From: Pandoraea pnomenusa | GTDB lineage: Bacteria > Pseudomonadota > Gammaproteobacteria > Burkholderiales > Burkholderiaceae | Reading direction: 5' to 3' | DNA length: 64,000 bases | Assembly: GCF_000767615.3 (NCBI RefSeq) | Contig: NZ_CP009553.3 | Coordinates: forward strand, 2,790,001-2,854,000 | Part shown: piece after piece, positions 56,601-64,000 of the stretch | Layout of the letters: each line of letters begins with the position of its first letter | How positions within the stretch are numbered: the first letter of the stretch is position 1 | Position numbers and translations under genes: made by a program | The notes under the pieces: generated by a model | What the model was told of the DNA's origin: nothing | Databases searched by the model: none | What the model saw: only the letters and a program-made list of their open reading frames with translations

Positions 56601-56688
56601 GCTTACCGGTGAGCTCAGCCAACTCGTCGGCGAAATCGTTCGCATTGCGGCCGTGATCGTCACGCTCGTTGCCGAGTTCCCCCGCCAT
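53671..56688 (-). CDS. 7TMR-DISM - PAS - GGDEF - EAL c-di-GMP protein
   Basis: A 1005-residue protein. An initial TM (about 47-66) and a periplasmic beta domain (about 70-220) precede a seven-helix 7TM-DISM bundle (about 225-415). A PAS domain (about 440-540: YDVTPVGLFTLNDQGVFVRGN) leads to GGDEF (about 560-725, GRTGGDEF, no RxxD site) and EAL (about 735-980). In the EAL part the motif reads EVL rather than EAL, and AEGVE is AEWVED; the metal residues in EITET and DDFGAG and the KID lysine are kept. It probably senses an extracellular ligand. It is 220 bp downstream of the FeeM-like gene on the same strand. Confidence 0.92.
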   Translation of the reverse strand: MAGELGNERDDHGRNANDFADELAELTGKRRRWRITARLDELFRSISLYAVPAAIMLLSGIVLLFQESQYAVRGATPLSFQALGDVPATLGPPMVLGSLERAGAVHQFSTRLSEAPVWFRVSVPPVGDTEHTVIEFPSRHAQTLACWRDPAAAPIGRADRSEVSGAIRMSKAGFAIDLGRLASPVSLLCEGTFSGPAHLTLVAWPASQLRVSEREFHRSNGLLEGGLLTLSAFVLVTAIINKEWLYVLFAAWLIGNLRLAANSLGADTQWLERAIPTDWDALVRKATFAIYYVLTYSLFTQLFKRELRVIGLRWMVMVLQWAGVVLCCAAIALPYAHFIPVLWTVAALGIAIVLALLVRILVLTRSRVAVWYSASLAIVLFATFSEVIAAAFNARALSSALNSVTAALFSSLMAALAIAEQMRLEHKGKLEAQTELRNAYDVTPVGLFTLNDQGVFVRGNAALHTMLGIPNTEGRAYRWDQYFGQNTWRMLLDMAQNSDESELEILSLPRDDGRVSRYLVKAIFSAGRIEGSLQDITERARTMEQLRYLAENDPLTGVSNRRGIEKALAEAIRTLSDTRPAALAYLDLDRFKLVNDLFGHAAGDEVLRQACDRMRARLSLDQSVGRTGGDEFIVVFRDATIKEAAAVTRRLVDAIAGEPYQIGERAFQVRASAGVIELTADMRVPDAISSADRACREAKKGRRELVVYERGAAAFRERLAELRLIDALDAGLTPNTLFLEMQPIMEMASPGDSLNFEVLLRMRDADGNIVPASRVISAAEENGTIGMIDKWVLTNTLTWIDTHREQLGKTRFVCVNLSGASLNDEHFVRDIFATLAAHERAVALLCIEITETVALHDLDNTRRFVDRIHQLGGRIALDDFGAGFSSFSYLKDLAVDAIKIDGAFVKSMAAHPANLAIVEAIVALAKNLGIRSVAEWVEDAATLEALSELGVDYVQGFLIARPQTPEAILAADSAASFVRDPELATLLVELGQAFYPRPGSSATLH

Positions 56689-56908
56689 ATGACTCTTATG
56701 CCCTTATCTCGTTGGTCACCCCCGCCTTCGGTGCCGCGCAAGGCCTCACCTTTCGGCAAGTCCGCCGGCCGGGCCCGCCCTGTCCCGTGCCGCCGGGAAT
56801 CCCCGGCAGGCACGGGCAGGTGTCTCTTGCCCGTACTGCTCGCTACCGCCGTCGCCGCAGAAGTTGCCGAACGCATGCGACGGGATAACGTTTTGTCGTA
56901 TAACGGCA

Positions 56909-57793
56909 TTACACCGCCAGGCTGTAGCCTGCTGCTACGCATCGTACCTCGTCGGCACTAAAAGATAAATCCCGCAAATGCGCGCCAACACTGGCTTCAA
57001 CCGGCGATGCCCCGTCGCCACGAACGATGCCCGGCAGTCCCAGGCGCAAGTCGGGGTGATGGGTGAGACACATGTAGGCGAACAGCGGATGCTCCGCCGC
57101 CTGCCAACGTGCGCGCGCCTGCCCCACGTCGAGCGCCAGGACCCGGTGCCCGATGTCGCCCACGTGCGCCATCGGAATCAGTCCCTGTGAGGGGAAAACA
57201 TCGACGAACATCAGCGCTTCGTACTGCCGATGCAGCGGCGGACGCGCCGTGATCACCATCCAGTCGATGCCGGAAAGCAGGCAGTACTGATAGAACGCCT
57301 TGAAAAGCGCCGTCTTCACCACCCGCCCGACCGGACCTGCCACCACACCCAGGCGGGTTGCCTCGGCCAGCGCGGCCGAGCCAAGCCATGCCGGCAGCGG
57401 TGCCGAGTCTTCGAGATGCAGCGGGGCAAAACGGTTCGTCTGGATGCGCATGGTCCCCAGGACTGCGCCGTCGAGCCGCGCCCGAGCCACCAGCACGATG
57501 GCTCCCGGCTCCCGGTCGCTCTGCTCCGGTTCGCCAAGCGTGGCCGCAAGCGCCGGCAAGTGCCGTCCGTAGGCCGCCTGGCGCATGGCGACGGCATCAC
57601 GCAACGACGCTTCGTCGCTCGCAATGGTGATGGTGAAAGGCAGACGCTCCTCGCGCATCGCGTCGAGCGACGCCGCGGCGACGGGCGTGTGCACCGGCGC
57701 GCGCGCGGCGGCCGGCGAAGCCACCGGGCGCACGTCGGCGTCGGTGATCGACAGGACATCCGAGGCTTGTGAAAGGTCAAACATGAGTGACAC
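56909..57793 (-). CDS. FeeM-like N-acyl amino acid synthase (GNAT/AHL-synthase fold)
   Basis: A 294-residue protein. The first 50 residues are a variable leader; the GNAT-like core begins FTITIASDEASLRDAVAMRQAAYGRHLP. It has the family pattern of substrate-cleft residues (VLGTMRIQTN, LAEATRLGVVAG, ALFKAFYQYC and MVITARPPLHRQYEALMF). FeeM and related enzymes join fatty-acyl chains from acyl carrier protein to amino acids. It lies directly upstream of a 7TMR-DISM c-di-GMP protein. Products could be signals or surfactant-like lipids; this is inference from family. Confidence 0.82.
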   Translation of the reverse strand: MSLMFDLSQASDVLSITDADVRPVASPAAARAPVHTPVAAASLDAMREERLPFTITIASDEASLRDAVAMRQAAYGRHLPALAATLGEPEQSDREPGAIVLVARARLDGAVLGTMRIQTNRFAPLHLEDSAPLPAWLGSAALAEATRLGVVAGPVGRVVKTALFKAFYQYCLLSGIDWMVITARPPLHRQYEALMFVDVFPSQGLIPMAHVGDIGHRVLALDVGQARARWQAAEHPLFAYMCLTHHPDLRLGLPGIVRGDGASPVEASVGAHLRDLSFSADEVRCVAAGYSLAV

Positions 57794-58171
57794 TCCTTAG
57801 TAAGGTCAATAGAGGGCTGGTGCCATGTCCCGGCGTTCTGCCGGTGCATCGCACAATGCCTTTCTTGATCCGCCGAGGCGAAGTGTCAAGTGCTTATTTT
57901 TGCTGGCTTTTTCACATTTTCCCGGACGGACCCGCCGGGGCGGGGTGGCCGCCGTGTCGCTGCGCCGGCCAACCACCCGGGAAAGCGCATCGCGTCAGGC
58001 GAAACCACCTTCCCGCCGCGTCCCGCGGCCGCCCCCGCCCCTTCGGTGTCACCTATTTGCGACAGTTGCCGTCCGAAGAAAGACTCTGGCAAAATGATAA
58101 ACCTGTTTATCAATTAACCCTGCCGACCGGCCCGAATGTCCCGAATGGCCCGGCCGGCATGCCATGACCTC
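57794..58171. promoter_or_regulatory. Divergent promoter region with MarR-type operator
   Basis: About 380 bp between the FeeM-like gene (-) and the MarR-family gene (+). TGATAAA (58095-58101) and TTTATCA (58106-58112) form a perfect 7-bp inverted repeat around CCTG, in an otherwise GC-rich sequence, 60 bp before the marR-type start. Its position and symmetry fit an autoregulatory MarR operator. No gene was seen in the interval. Confidence 0.6.
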
Positions 58172-58657
58172 ATGCCGAAAATCGATTGGTCTTCCCGCTT
58201 CGGCACGTTGGTGCACGACGTGGCGCGCGTGTATTCGCGCCTGTTCGACCGGCGCGCACGAGGCAATTTCGATCTCACCCGGGCGCAGTCCCGCGTGCTC
58301 GTCATGCTGCACCGCTATGGGGTTCAGACCCAGGCCGAGCTGGCCGAACGCATGGAGTTGACGCCGATGGCGCTGGTCAGACTGCTGGACCGACTCAGGG
58401 AAAAAGGACTCGTGCGCCGTGAGCGCGATCCGAACGACAAGCGGGCCCACCTGCTCTACCTGACCGAGGCGTCGGAGGCAAAGATCGACACCATCGTGGC
58501 CTTTGCCAATGTGACCGAGCGCGAAGCGCTCGCGGACCTCACCCCCGACGAACGCGCCGAGCTGGCGCGCCTGCTGGGCAAGGTACTGGTCAACCTGACG
58601 CGTGCCGAGGCGCAATGCCCGACGCCCGTGCGGCGTCAAGAGCCCGGTCCGGAATAA
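58172..58657 (+). CDS. MarR-family transcriptional regulator
   Basis: A 161-residue winged-helix repressor (173 if the ATG at 58136 is used). The DNA-binding lobe covers about 35-105: LTRAQSRVLVMLHRYGVQTQAELAERMELTPMALVRLLDRLREKGLVRRERDPNDKRAH is a textbook MarR wing. Flanking helices form the dimer and ligand pocket. It is followed 139 bp later by an EmrB-like pump and preceded by a TGATAAA palindrome. Together they should make an inducible efflux module in which substrate binding releases repression. Confidence 0.92.
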   Translation: MPKIDWSSRFGTLVHDVARVYSRLFDRRARGNFDLTRAQSRVLVMLHRYGVQTQAELAERMELTPMALVRLLDRLREKGLVRRERDPNDKRAHLLYLTEASEAKIDTIVAFANVTEREALADLTPDERAELARLLGKVLVNLTRAEAQCPTPVRRQEPGPE

Positions 58658-58796
58658 GGTCGCCAATAAAGACGCAAAGACCGACGCGACAATGCGCGGC
58701 GCGCCCGGACGCGCTGGGACAGGTGCCCGGGTGCGAACGCGATGTCCGCCGCCCCCGCAATAACGACAAGCACTACGACCCACCAGAGGAACTACC

Positions 58797-60335
58797 GTGG
58801 CATCCCCCGAAAAGGCTGACGATCCCGGCAAGCACCGGGCGCTCGTCAGCATGTCCGTCATGCTTGCGACGATCCTGCAGACGCTCGACAGCACCATCGC
58901 CAATGTGGCACTGCCTCACATGCAGGGCAGTCTGGCCGCCTCGCAGGACTCCATCACCTGGGTACTGACCTCCTACATCGTGGCGGCCGCCATCGCCACC
59001 CCGCTCACCGGCACGCTGTGCGCGCGCTTCGGCCGCCGTCGCGTGTTCCTGTGGTCGGTCGCCGGCTTCACGATTGCGTCAGCGTTGTGCGGCATGGCGC
59101 ATTCGCTGACGGAGATCGTGGCGGCGCGTCTTCTGCAAGGCATCTGTGGCGCGGCGCTCGTGCCGCTTTCGCAGGCGACGATGCTCGACATCAATCCGCC
59201 ACACAAGCACGGGTCGGCCATGGCGGTGTTCGGCATGGGCGTGATGGTCGGCCCGATCCTGGGTCCGTCGCTCGGTGGCTGGCTTACCGACAGCTACAAC
59301 TGGCGCTGGGTGTTCTATATCAACCTGCCGATCGGGCTGATCGCGTTCCTCGGCATTGCCGCCTACCTGAAAGAACCTGCCGAGCAGAAGGCGGGGAAAT
59401 TCGACGTGCTGGGCTTCGTCACCCTGAGCCTGGCAATCGGCCTGCTGCAATTGCTGCTCGATCGCGGGGAACAGCAGGACTGGCTGAACTCCACCGAGAT
59501 ATGGCTGGAGATGCTCGGCGCGATTGTCTGCTTCGCCTACTTCATCGTCCATACGTGGACGGCCGGCGAACACTCCTTCTTCAACCGCGCCTTGCTGCGC
59601 GACCGCAACTTCAACACCGGTGTCGTCTACATCTTCGTCGTCGGGATTATTCTCTACGCAACGCGTGCCCTGCTCCCACCGATGCTGCAAAGCCTGTTCG
59701 GCTATCCCGCGATCCTGACCGGGCTGGTGACGGCGCCCTCCGGCGCAGGCACGATGGCGGCCATGCTGATCGTCGGGCGGCTGGTGGGCAGGGTCGACGT
59801 GCGTTACCTGCTGGGATTCGGCTTCGCGCTGACCGCGTACTCGCTATACATGATGGCGGGCTATCCGCTCACGCTCAGTCCGTCGGACATCGTGTGGCCC
59901 GGCGTGATTCAGGGTTTCGGGCTGGGCTTCGTCTTCGTACCGCTGACGACTGTCACCTTTGCCACGCTGCCCGGCCAGTTGCGCGCCGATGGCGCCGCGA
60001 TCTACAGCCTGTCGCGCAATATCGGCAGCAGTATCGGCATTTCCGTCGTGCAAACGCTGCTCACGCAGAACACCCAGGTCAATCACGCCGTGCTGTCCGA
60101 GCGAGTCACGCCGTTCACGCAAGGACTGGAGAGCTACCTGCAGACGTACGGCAACGCGGCAATGGCCGCGATCAATGCCGAAGTGACCCGTCAGGCGGCG
60201 ATGATCGCGTACCTCGACGATTTCCGGCTGATGATGGTTCTCACGATCGTGGTCATGCCACTGCTGCTGTTCATTCGCATGAAGAAGAAGGTGCCAGGCG
60301 AAGCCGAGGAGATGGTGCACATCGCAGCCGATTGA
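58797..60335 (+). CDS. DHA2-type MFS drug exporter (EmrB family)
   Basis: A 512-residue, 14-TM exporter. TM1 reads MSVMLATILQTLDSTIANVALPHMQ, motif A is LCARFGRRRVFLWSV and motif C is GVMVGPILGPSLGGWLTD. It starts at GTG (58797) with AGAGGA upstream. Unlike the pump at 33.5 kb it has no adaptor or outer-membrane partner beside it, although a second MarR-EmrB module without EmrA is not rare. A short basic C-terminus (RMKKKVPGEAEE) follows the last helix. Ten copies of a 10-bp repeat begin 16 bp after its stop. Confidence 0.92.
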   Translation: MASPEKADDPGKHRALVSMSVMLATILQTLDSTIANVALPHMQGSLAASQDSITWVLTSYIVAAAIATPLTGTLCARFGRRRVFLWSVAGFTIASALCGMAHSLTEIVAARLLQGICGAALVPLSQATMLDINPPHKHGSAMAVFGMGVMVGPILGPSLGGWLTDSYNWRWVFYINLPIGLIAFLGIAAYLKEPAEQKAGKFDVLGFVTLSLAIGLLQLLLDRGEQQDWLNSTEIWLEMLGAIVCFAYFIVHTWTAGEHSFFNRALLRDRNFNTGVVYIFVVGIILYATRALLPPMLQSLFGYPAILTGLVTAPSGAGTMAAMLIVGRLVGRVDVRYLLGFGFALTAYSLYMMAGYPLTLSPSDIVWPGVIQGFGLGFVFVPLTTVTFATLPGQLRADGAAIYSLSRNIGSSIGISVVQTLLTQNTQVNHAVLSERVTPFTQGLESYLQTYGNAAMAAINAEVTRQAAMIAYLDDFRLMMVLTIVVMPLLLFIRMKKKVPGEAEEMVHIAAD

Positions 60336-60350
60336 ACGGATCGCGGCGAA

Positions 60351-60450
60351 GGGTGGCGGATGGTGGCGGATGGTGGCGGATGGTGGCGGATGGCGGCGGA
60401 TGGCGGCGGACGTTGGCGGATGGCGGCGGATGGCGGCGGACGTTGGCGCA
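60351..60450. repeat. Tandem 10-bp repeat, ten copies
   Basis: Ten consecutive decamers of consensus TGGYGGCGGA: one GGGTGGCGGA, three TGGTGGCGGA, two TGGCGGCGGA, one CGTTGGCGGA, two TGGCGGCGGA and a final CGTTGGCGCA. The last six form a 30-bp unit repeated twice (60391-60420, 60421-60450). It lies between convergent genes (EmrB-like and a small hypothetical). It is too short in unit length to be CRISPR and is a likely variable-number locus. Confidence 0.9.
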
Positions 60451-60510
60451 TCGCAACGTCGGCGTGCCGCCATCGCCGGGTGCCGGCCCGGCCTGGCCGC
60501 GCGCCCGCGT

Positions 60511-60900
60511 TCACGGCAACGGCCGCGAACGCCTCGCAGCCTTGCGTGGCTTGCGTGGCCGGGGCTCGATGCCGATGCGCGGGTCGCCCGCCAGCACCAG
60601 CGCCACGACATGCTCGGCCACGGCCTCGAAATCCGGGTCGGACTGCGACACGTAGAGCCATTTCCCCAATACGGGATGCGGACGCAACGTCGGTATCTCC
60701 TCGCGCAACGACGCATGGTGCTCATGCGACGTGCAGACCAGCAGGCCATCCCACGGCGCATCGCGGTCGATCACCCCAAGGCATTGCAACCCGTTCACAT
60801 ACGCGGCGTCCGAGCCGAACATCCGCTTTCGCAAATACGTTTCGTTGCGCTCGAGTGGGTCGAAAACCCAGAGAAGTGAATTGCGAACGGTGGGCGGCAT
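60511..60900 (-). CDS. Conserved-looking hypothetical protein
   Basis: A 129-residue soluble protein starting MPPTVRNSLLWVFDPLERNE; the frame also allows a GTG start at 60939 (142 residues) and neither has a good ribosome site. The middle (RKRMFGSDAAYVNGLQCLGVIDR ... LGKWLYVSQSDPDFEAVAEHVVALVL) is compact and protein-like and weakly recalls TfoX N-terminal domains. The C-terminal tail is basic (RPRKPRKAARRSR). No function is proposed. Confidence 0.7.
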   Translation of the reverse strand: MPPTVRNSLLWVFDPLERNETYLRKRMFGSDAAYVNGLQCLGVIDRDAPWDGLLVCTSHEHHASLREEIPTLRPHPVLGKWLYVSQSDPDFEAVAEHVVALVLAGDPRIGIEPRPRKPRKAARRSRPLP

Positions 60901-61198
60901 GGCGAAAAACGTCGGCGGCGGCGCAGGGAAAGCGTTCACTTTACACGACGCTCAGGCCGCTTCTCCGACCGCGTCGGGCACTTCGTTTGGAACACCACTG
61001 AAAACGGCCCGAATCCAGCCGATCCCGCTGAAATCCTGAACGCAACACACCTATCTCGAGACGCGAGCGAACCGTAACAAATTATTACATTCATCGATGA
61101 AACAACGTCGATATTTGTCCAGGAGTCATTCAATCCCTTATTTGAACGCAATTCGGATGAATCAAATGAATTAAAACCGTCATCCTCAGGAGCGCAAA
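60901..61198. other. Intergenic region upstream of the autotransporter
   Basis: About 300 bp between divergent genes. Its last 150 bp are AT-rich (aacaaattattacattcatc), suiting a promoter for the autotransporter. No regulator-type palindrome stood out. Confidence 0.45.
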
Positions 61199-63889
61199 AT
61201 GAGAAGACCGATGCGCGCAGCGGCATCCGCGAATGCCGTCCCCCATCCGTTGCCGCTCAAGCCGTTGATCCTGGCCGCGTCGCTGTGCGTATCCGCCCAG
61301 GCCAGAGCCGTTTGCGACAACGTCGCCCCCGCGAGCAACACCACGGTCACCTGCACCGGCACCGATACGACCGTCACCGCGCAAGCCGGCAGCACGGGCG
61401 TCACGGTCAACGTGGCGCCGGGCGCGACGGTTGCGTCGGTGCGTAGCGCGGCAGACGTGGCGACGATCACGGTCGATTCGTCGAGCACCATCAGCAATTC
61501 GGGCACGGTCGGCATGAGCGGCACCAATACCGCGGGACGCGGCGCCGCCATGCTCGGCGCGCATGACGGCAATACGCTCATCAACACGTCGACGGGCGTC
61601 GTCACCACGACCGGCTACGAAAACGACGGCATGGCCATCAACGGCAACCGCGGCACGCTGACCAACAACGGCACCATCACCGTCAATGGCCCGAACGCCT
61701 TCGGCATGACCGCCGCGTGGGGTCAGTCGTCGGGTCTCGGCCTGAACAATACGTTCATCAACACCGGCACCATCACCGCCAACGGCGGCGGCGGCCGGGC
61801 CATCAGCGTCGTGGGCGGCCAAAGCACCGTCGCCAACAGCGGCACCCTGATCACGACCGGCGGCACCGCCTCGAATCGCTCGTTCACGGTTTTCATGCAG
61901 GGGAACAACAACCGGCTCGCCAACAGCGGCTATATCGAAGCCCGCGGCGTGAACAGCGACGCCGTCGTGTCGAACACCGCGTCGGGTTTCACGTCATCGA
62001 TCGTCAATCAGGCCGGCGGCCAGATCATCAGCCGCCAGGGCTACGGGGTGCGAACCGTCAACGGCACGATCACGATCACGAACGCCGGGCTGATCGAAAG
62101 CGATGTCGGCACCGCGATCGCAATGAATGCGGCGGCGCGCTCGAATACGCTCATCCTGCAGACCGGCTCGCAGATCGTGGGCACGGCCAACGGGGGATCG
62201 AGCGCCGCGAGCCGACTGATCCTGCAAGGCTCGGGCACCGCGAGCAACGCATTCGTCAACTTCGGCAACCTGCTAGCACAAGGCGACAACTGGACGTGGA
62301 CGGGCAGCGGAGACTTCAACAACGTGCAGTTTCAAAGCGGCGTGTTCAACCTCGCGAGCACGCTGGGCGGCGCCACGACCACCGTCGCGTCGGGCGCTAC
62401 GCTGACCGGCACCGGCACGCTCACTGGCAACGTCACCAATGCCGGGACGATTCACCCCGGCGACGGCAGCGGCAATGGCTCGCTCACGCTCGTTGGCAAT
62501 TACACCGGCAACGGCGGGACCCTCGCCATCGATTCGGTGTTGGGCAATGACACCTCGCGCGTCGCGCCGCTGACCGTGAACGGCGGCACGATCGCCGGCA
62601 ATACCACGCTCGCCGTCAACAACATGGGCGGTCTCGGCGCCCTCACGACGGGCAATGGCATTCCGATGGTCCAGGCGGTCGGCGGCGCCACATCGACGAC
62701 GGATGCGTTCACGCTTGGCACGCCGGTGAGCGTGGGCGCCTATACCTACTATCTCTACAAGGGCGGTACCACGCCAGGCAGTACGAACAACTGGTTCCTG
62801 CGCTCGACGGTGCCGGTCGCCACCGCGCTCACGTACGTCGACCCTGTCACCGGACAGGTCGTCAGTACCGTGCTCACCCCGGTCGGTGCGGCAGGCAGTC
62901 CGCCCGCGGCCGCCCCAGGGTCGACCTCCCTGCCCATCTATCGTGTGGAAGTGCCGGTATATTCGGTGATGCCGGAGATCGCGCGCGCGGCAGGTTTCGC
63001 GCAAATGGGCACGTTTCACGAGCGGCAAGGCCAGCAGGGGCTGCTCACGGAACGTGGCTGGCTAAGCGCTGGATGGGCGCGTGTGTGGGGGCAGACGGAA
63101 CAACTGCGCAGCAAGGGGGACGTATCGCCGCAGTTCGACGGCAACCTCGGCGGCGTGCAAATCGGACACGACCTCTTCGCCCGCCAATCCGACAGCGGGC
63201 ACAGCGACCACATCGGGGTTCTGGGGGGCTGGACGCGCGCCTCGGGGGATACCCAAGGGCTGGCGCTGGGCGCGATGGATACGCACACGGGTTCGCTCGG
63301 CCTGGACATTTACAGCGCGGGCGCCTATTGGACCCACGTGATGCCGGGAGGCGCCTACACGGATGCCGTCGTCCTCGCCTCGAGTCTGCAATACGAGTCG
63401 AAGCCGATCGGCGGCGCCGCGCGCAGCACACACGGCAGAGCGCTTGCGGCATCGCTCGAGACCGGCGTGCCGATCCCGCTGACATCCACGCTTTCGCTGG
63501 AACCGCAGGCGCAGGTGGTGTGGCAGCACCAGTCGCTCGACGACCTGACGGATAACGTCTCGACAGTGTCATTCGACAGCACCAACAGTTGGCTCGTACG
63601 CATCGGCGCACGGCTCGAAGGCAACTACGATGGCGCGCGCGGCCTGTTGCGCCCCTATCTGTTGTTCAATCTGCTGCATACCTTCGGCAGCGATGGGCGA
63701 GCCGTCTTCGGCGGCACCACTCCCATTGTCACCGGTGCGAACAGCACCGCCGCACAGTTCGGCGTGGGGGTGGCCGGGCGCTTCAACCGCCACGCAAGCG
63801 TATATGCCACCGTCGCCTATCTCACGCAACTCGACGACACGCGTCAGCAGAGTGTGTCAGCGACGTTGGGATTGCGCTGGCGCTGGTAA
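61199..63889 (+). CDS. Type V (classical) autotransporter
   Basis: An 896-residue surface protein. The signal peptide is about residues 1-37 (LILAASLCVSAQARA). The passenger (about 40-540) is built of Thr/Asn/Gly-rich repeats with parallel beta-helix character (NSGTVGMSG, NNGTITVNG, NTGTITANG, NSGTLITTG). A linker with many Pro/Ala (about 565-580) leads to the C-terminal beta-barrel (about 620-896), which ends in LGLRWRW with the terminal aromatic needed for BAM insertion. CAGGAGCGCAAA lies before the ATG. An adhesin or biofilm role is likely; protease motifs were not seen. Confidence 0.9.
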   Translation: MRRPMRAAASANAVPHPLPLKPLILAASLCVSAQARAVCDNVAPASNTTVTCTGTDTTVTAQAGSTGVTVNVAPGATVASVRSAADVATITVDSSSTISNSGTVGMSGTNTAGRGAAMLGAHDGNTLINTSTGVVTTTGYENDGMAINGNRGTLTNNGTITVNGPNAFGMTAAWGQSSGLGLNNTFINTGTITANGGGGRAISVVGGQSTVANSGTLITTGGTASNRSFTVFMQGNNNRLANSGYIEARGVNSDAVVSNTASGFTSSIVNQAGGQIISRQGYGVRTVNGTITITNAGLIESDVGTAIAMNAAARSNTLILQTGSQIVGTANGGSSAASRLILQGSGTASNAFVNFGNLLAQGDNWTWTGSGDFNNVQFQSGVFNLASTLGGATTTVASGATLTGTGTLTGNVTNAGTIHPGDGSGNGSLTLVGNYTGNGGTLAIDSVLGNDTSRVAPLTVNGGTIAGNTTLAVNNMGGLGALTTGNGIPMVQAVGGATSTTDAFTLGTPVSVGAYTYYLYKGGTTPGSTNNWFLRSTVPVATALTYVDPVTGQVVSTVLTPVGAAGSPPAAAPGSTSLPIYRVEVPVYSVMPEIARAAGFAQMGTFHERQGQQGLLTERGWLSAGWARVWGQTEQLRSKGDVSPQFDGNLGGVQIGHDLFARQSDSGHSDHIGVLGGWTRASGDTQGLALGAMDTHTGSLGLDIYSAGAYWTHVMPGGAYTDAVVLASSLQYESKPIGGAARSTHGRALAASLETGVPIPLTSTLSLEPQAQVVWQHQSLDDLTDNVSTVSFDSTNSWLVRIGARLEGNYDGARGLLRPYLLFNLLHTFGSDGRAVFGGTTPIVTGANSTAAQFGVGVAGRFNRHASVYATVAYLTQLDDTRQQSVSATLGLRWRW

Positions 63890-63905
63890 GGCAACACAGC
63901 CTTGG

Positions 63906-64000
63906 TCACCCGCCCGCCGCGCTCCGCAACGGCGGCACATCGACGCGCGCTTCCACGGATGGCATGGCGGTCTCGGGCGTGTAGCGCACACAGCGGTTGC
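63906..64000 (-). CDS. C-terminal end of a gene running past the window edge
   Basis: The minus-strand frame entering from 64000 reads NRCVRYTPETAMPSVEARVD, then a Pro/Ala/Gly tail, and stops at 63906-63908. Third codon positions are almost all G or C, as in real genes of this genome. Only 31 codons are visible, so no family can be named. Confidence 0.55.
   Translation of the reverse strand, partial: NRCVRYTPETAMPSVEARVDVPPLRSAAGG

Noticed and set aside
60351..60450. CRISPR array
   Set aside because: Repeat unit is only 10 bp, directly tandem with no spacers, and no cas genes are near.

Overview
The window is a GC-rich (roughly 65% by eye), densely coded chromosome segment. Its gene set fits a beta-proteobacterium of the Burkholderiaceae, most likely Pandoraea or a close relative: NodT-type pump lipoproteins, a liv amino-acid importer, a second FtsK with a long Ala/Pro linker, a FeeM-like acyl synthase, a KfrA-N protein and DUF2239. 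The genus is inferred from gene content and was not checked by alignment. No rRNA, tRNA or CRISPR array was seen.

Layout. 1-4.0 kb: an OmpR-type two-component pair preceded by an 11-bp-period direct repeat, followed by an ArnT-like lipid A glycosyltransferase; this reads as an envelope (polymyxin-type) modification module. 4.0-6.0 kb, minus strand: an encapsulin shell gene translationally coupled to a DyP peroxidase that carries the C-terminal cargo-loading peptide, i.e. a peroxidase nanocompartment. 6.3-14.6 kb: an RND pump operon (permease, adaptor, outer-membrane channel) running into its own response regulator and sensor kinase. 14.4-16.0 kb: a small antisense-overlapping gene, a periplasmic protein with a duplicated domain, and an AT-rich island. 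16.1-21.7 kb: arfB, a hipBA toxin-antitoxin pair with operator-like palindromes, a DUF2239 gene behind a perfect 20-bp palindrome, and MATE and MFS exporters that overlap tail to tail.

22-30 kb, minus strand: a stress and envelope cluster (ChaB, DUF3309 micro-protein, a frameshifted proline-rich gene, PRC-barrel, two BON proteins, a diguanylate cyclase, DUF2252, an MscS-type channel). 30.5-38.1 kb: an MHYT-GGDEF-EAL protein, then an HxlR regulator and an EmrAB/NodT-type efflux cluster whose emrA-like gene is broken by one missing base in a C6 run. 38.1-40.4 kb: a divergent KfrA-like gene and tyrosine recombinase, separated by 114 bp with two palindromes. 40.6-42.9 kb: a nitronate monooxygenase gene, the 53-codon remnant of a paralogue, and an AcuI-type reductase. 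42.9-48.0 kb: livK-livH-livMG(fused)-livF.

48.4-52.1 kb: an FtsK/SpoIIIE translocase. 52.2-53.2 kb: a DUF115/MptE-like protein. 53.7-57.8 kb: a 7TMR-DISM-PAS-GGDEF-EAL protein next to a FeeM-like N-acyl amino acid synthase. 58.1-60.3 kb: a MarR-EmrB pair with a clear operator palindrome. A 10-bp tandem repeat, a small hypothetical gene and an autotransporter close the window, and the last 95 bases hold the tail of a further minus-strand gene.

Three recurring themes stand out: c-di-GMP turnover (three proteins), drug/metabolite efflux (RND, MATE, two DHA2 MFS, one DHA1 MFS), and envelope/oxidative stress defence. Three genes (20.5, 22.6 and 35.2 kb) look one base short in or near a C/G run, which suggests either assembly errors or slip-prone sites.
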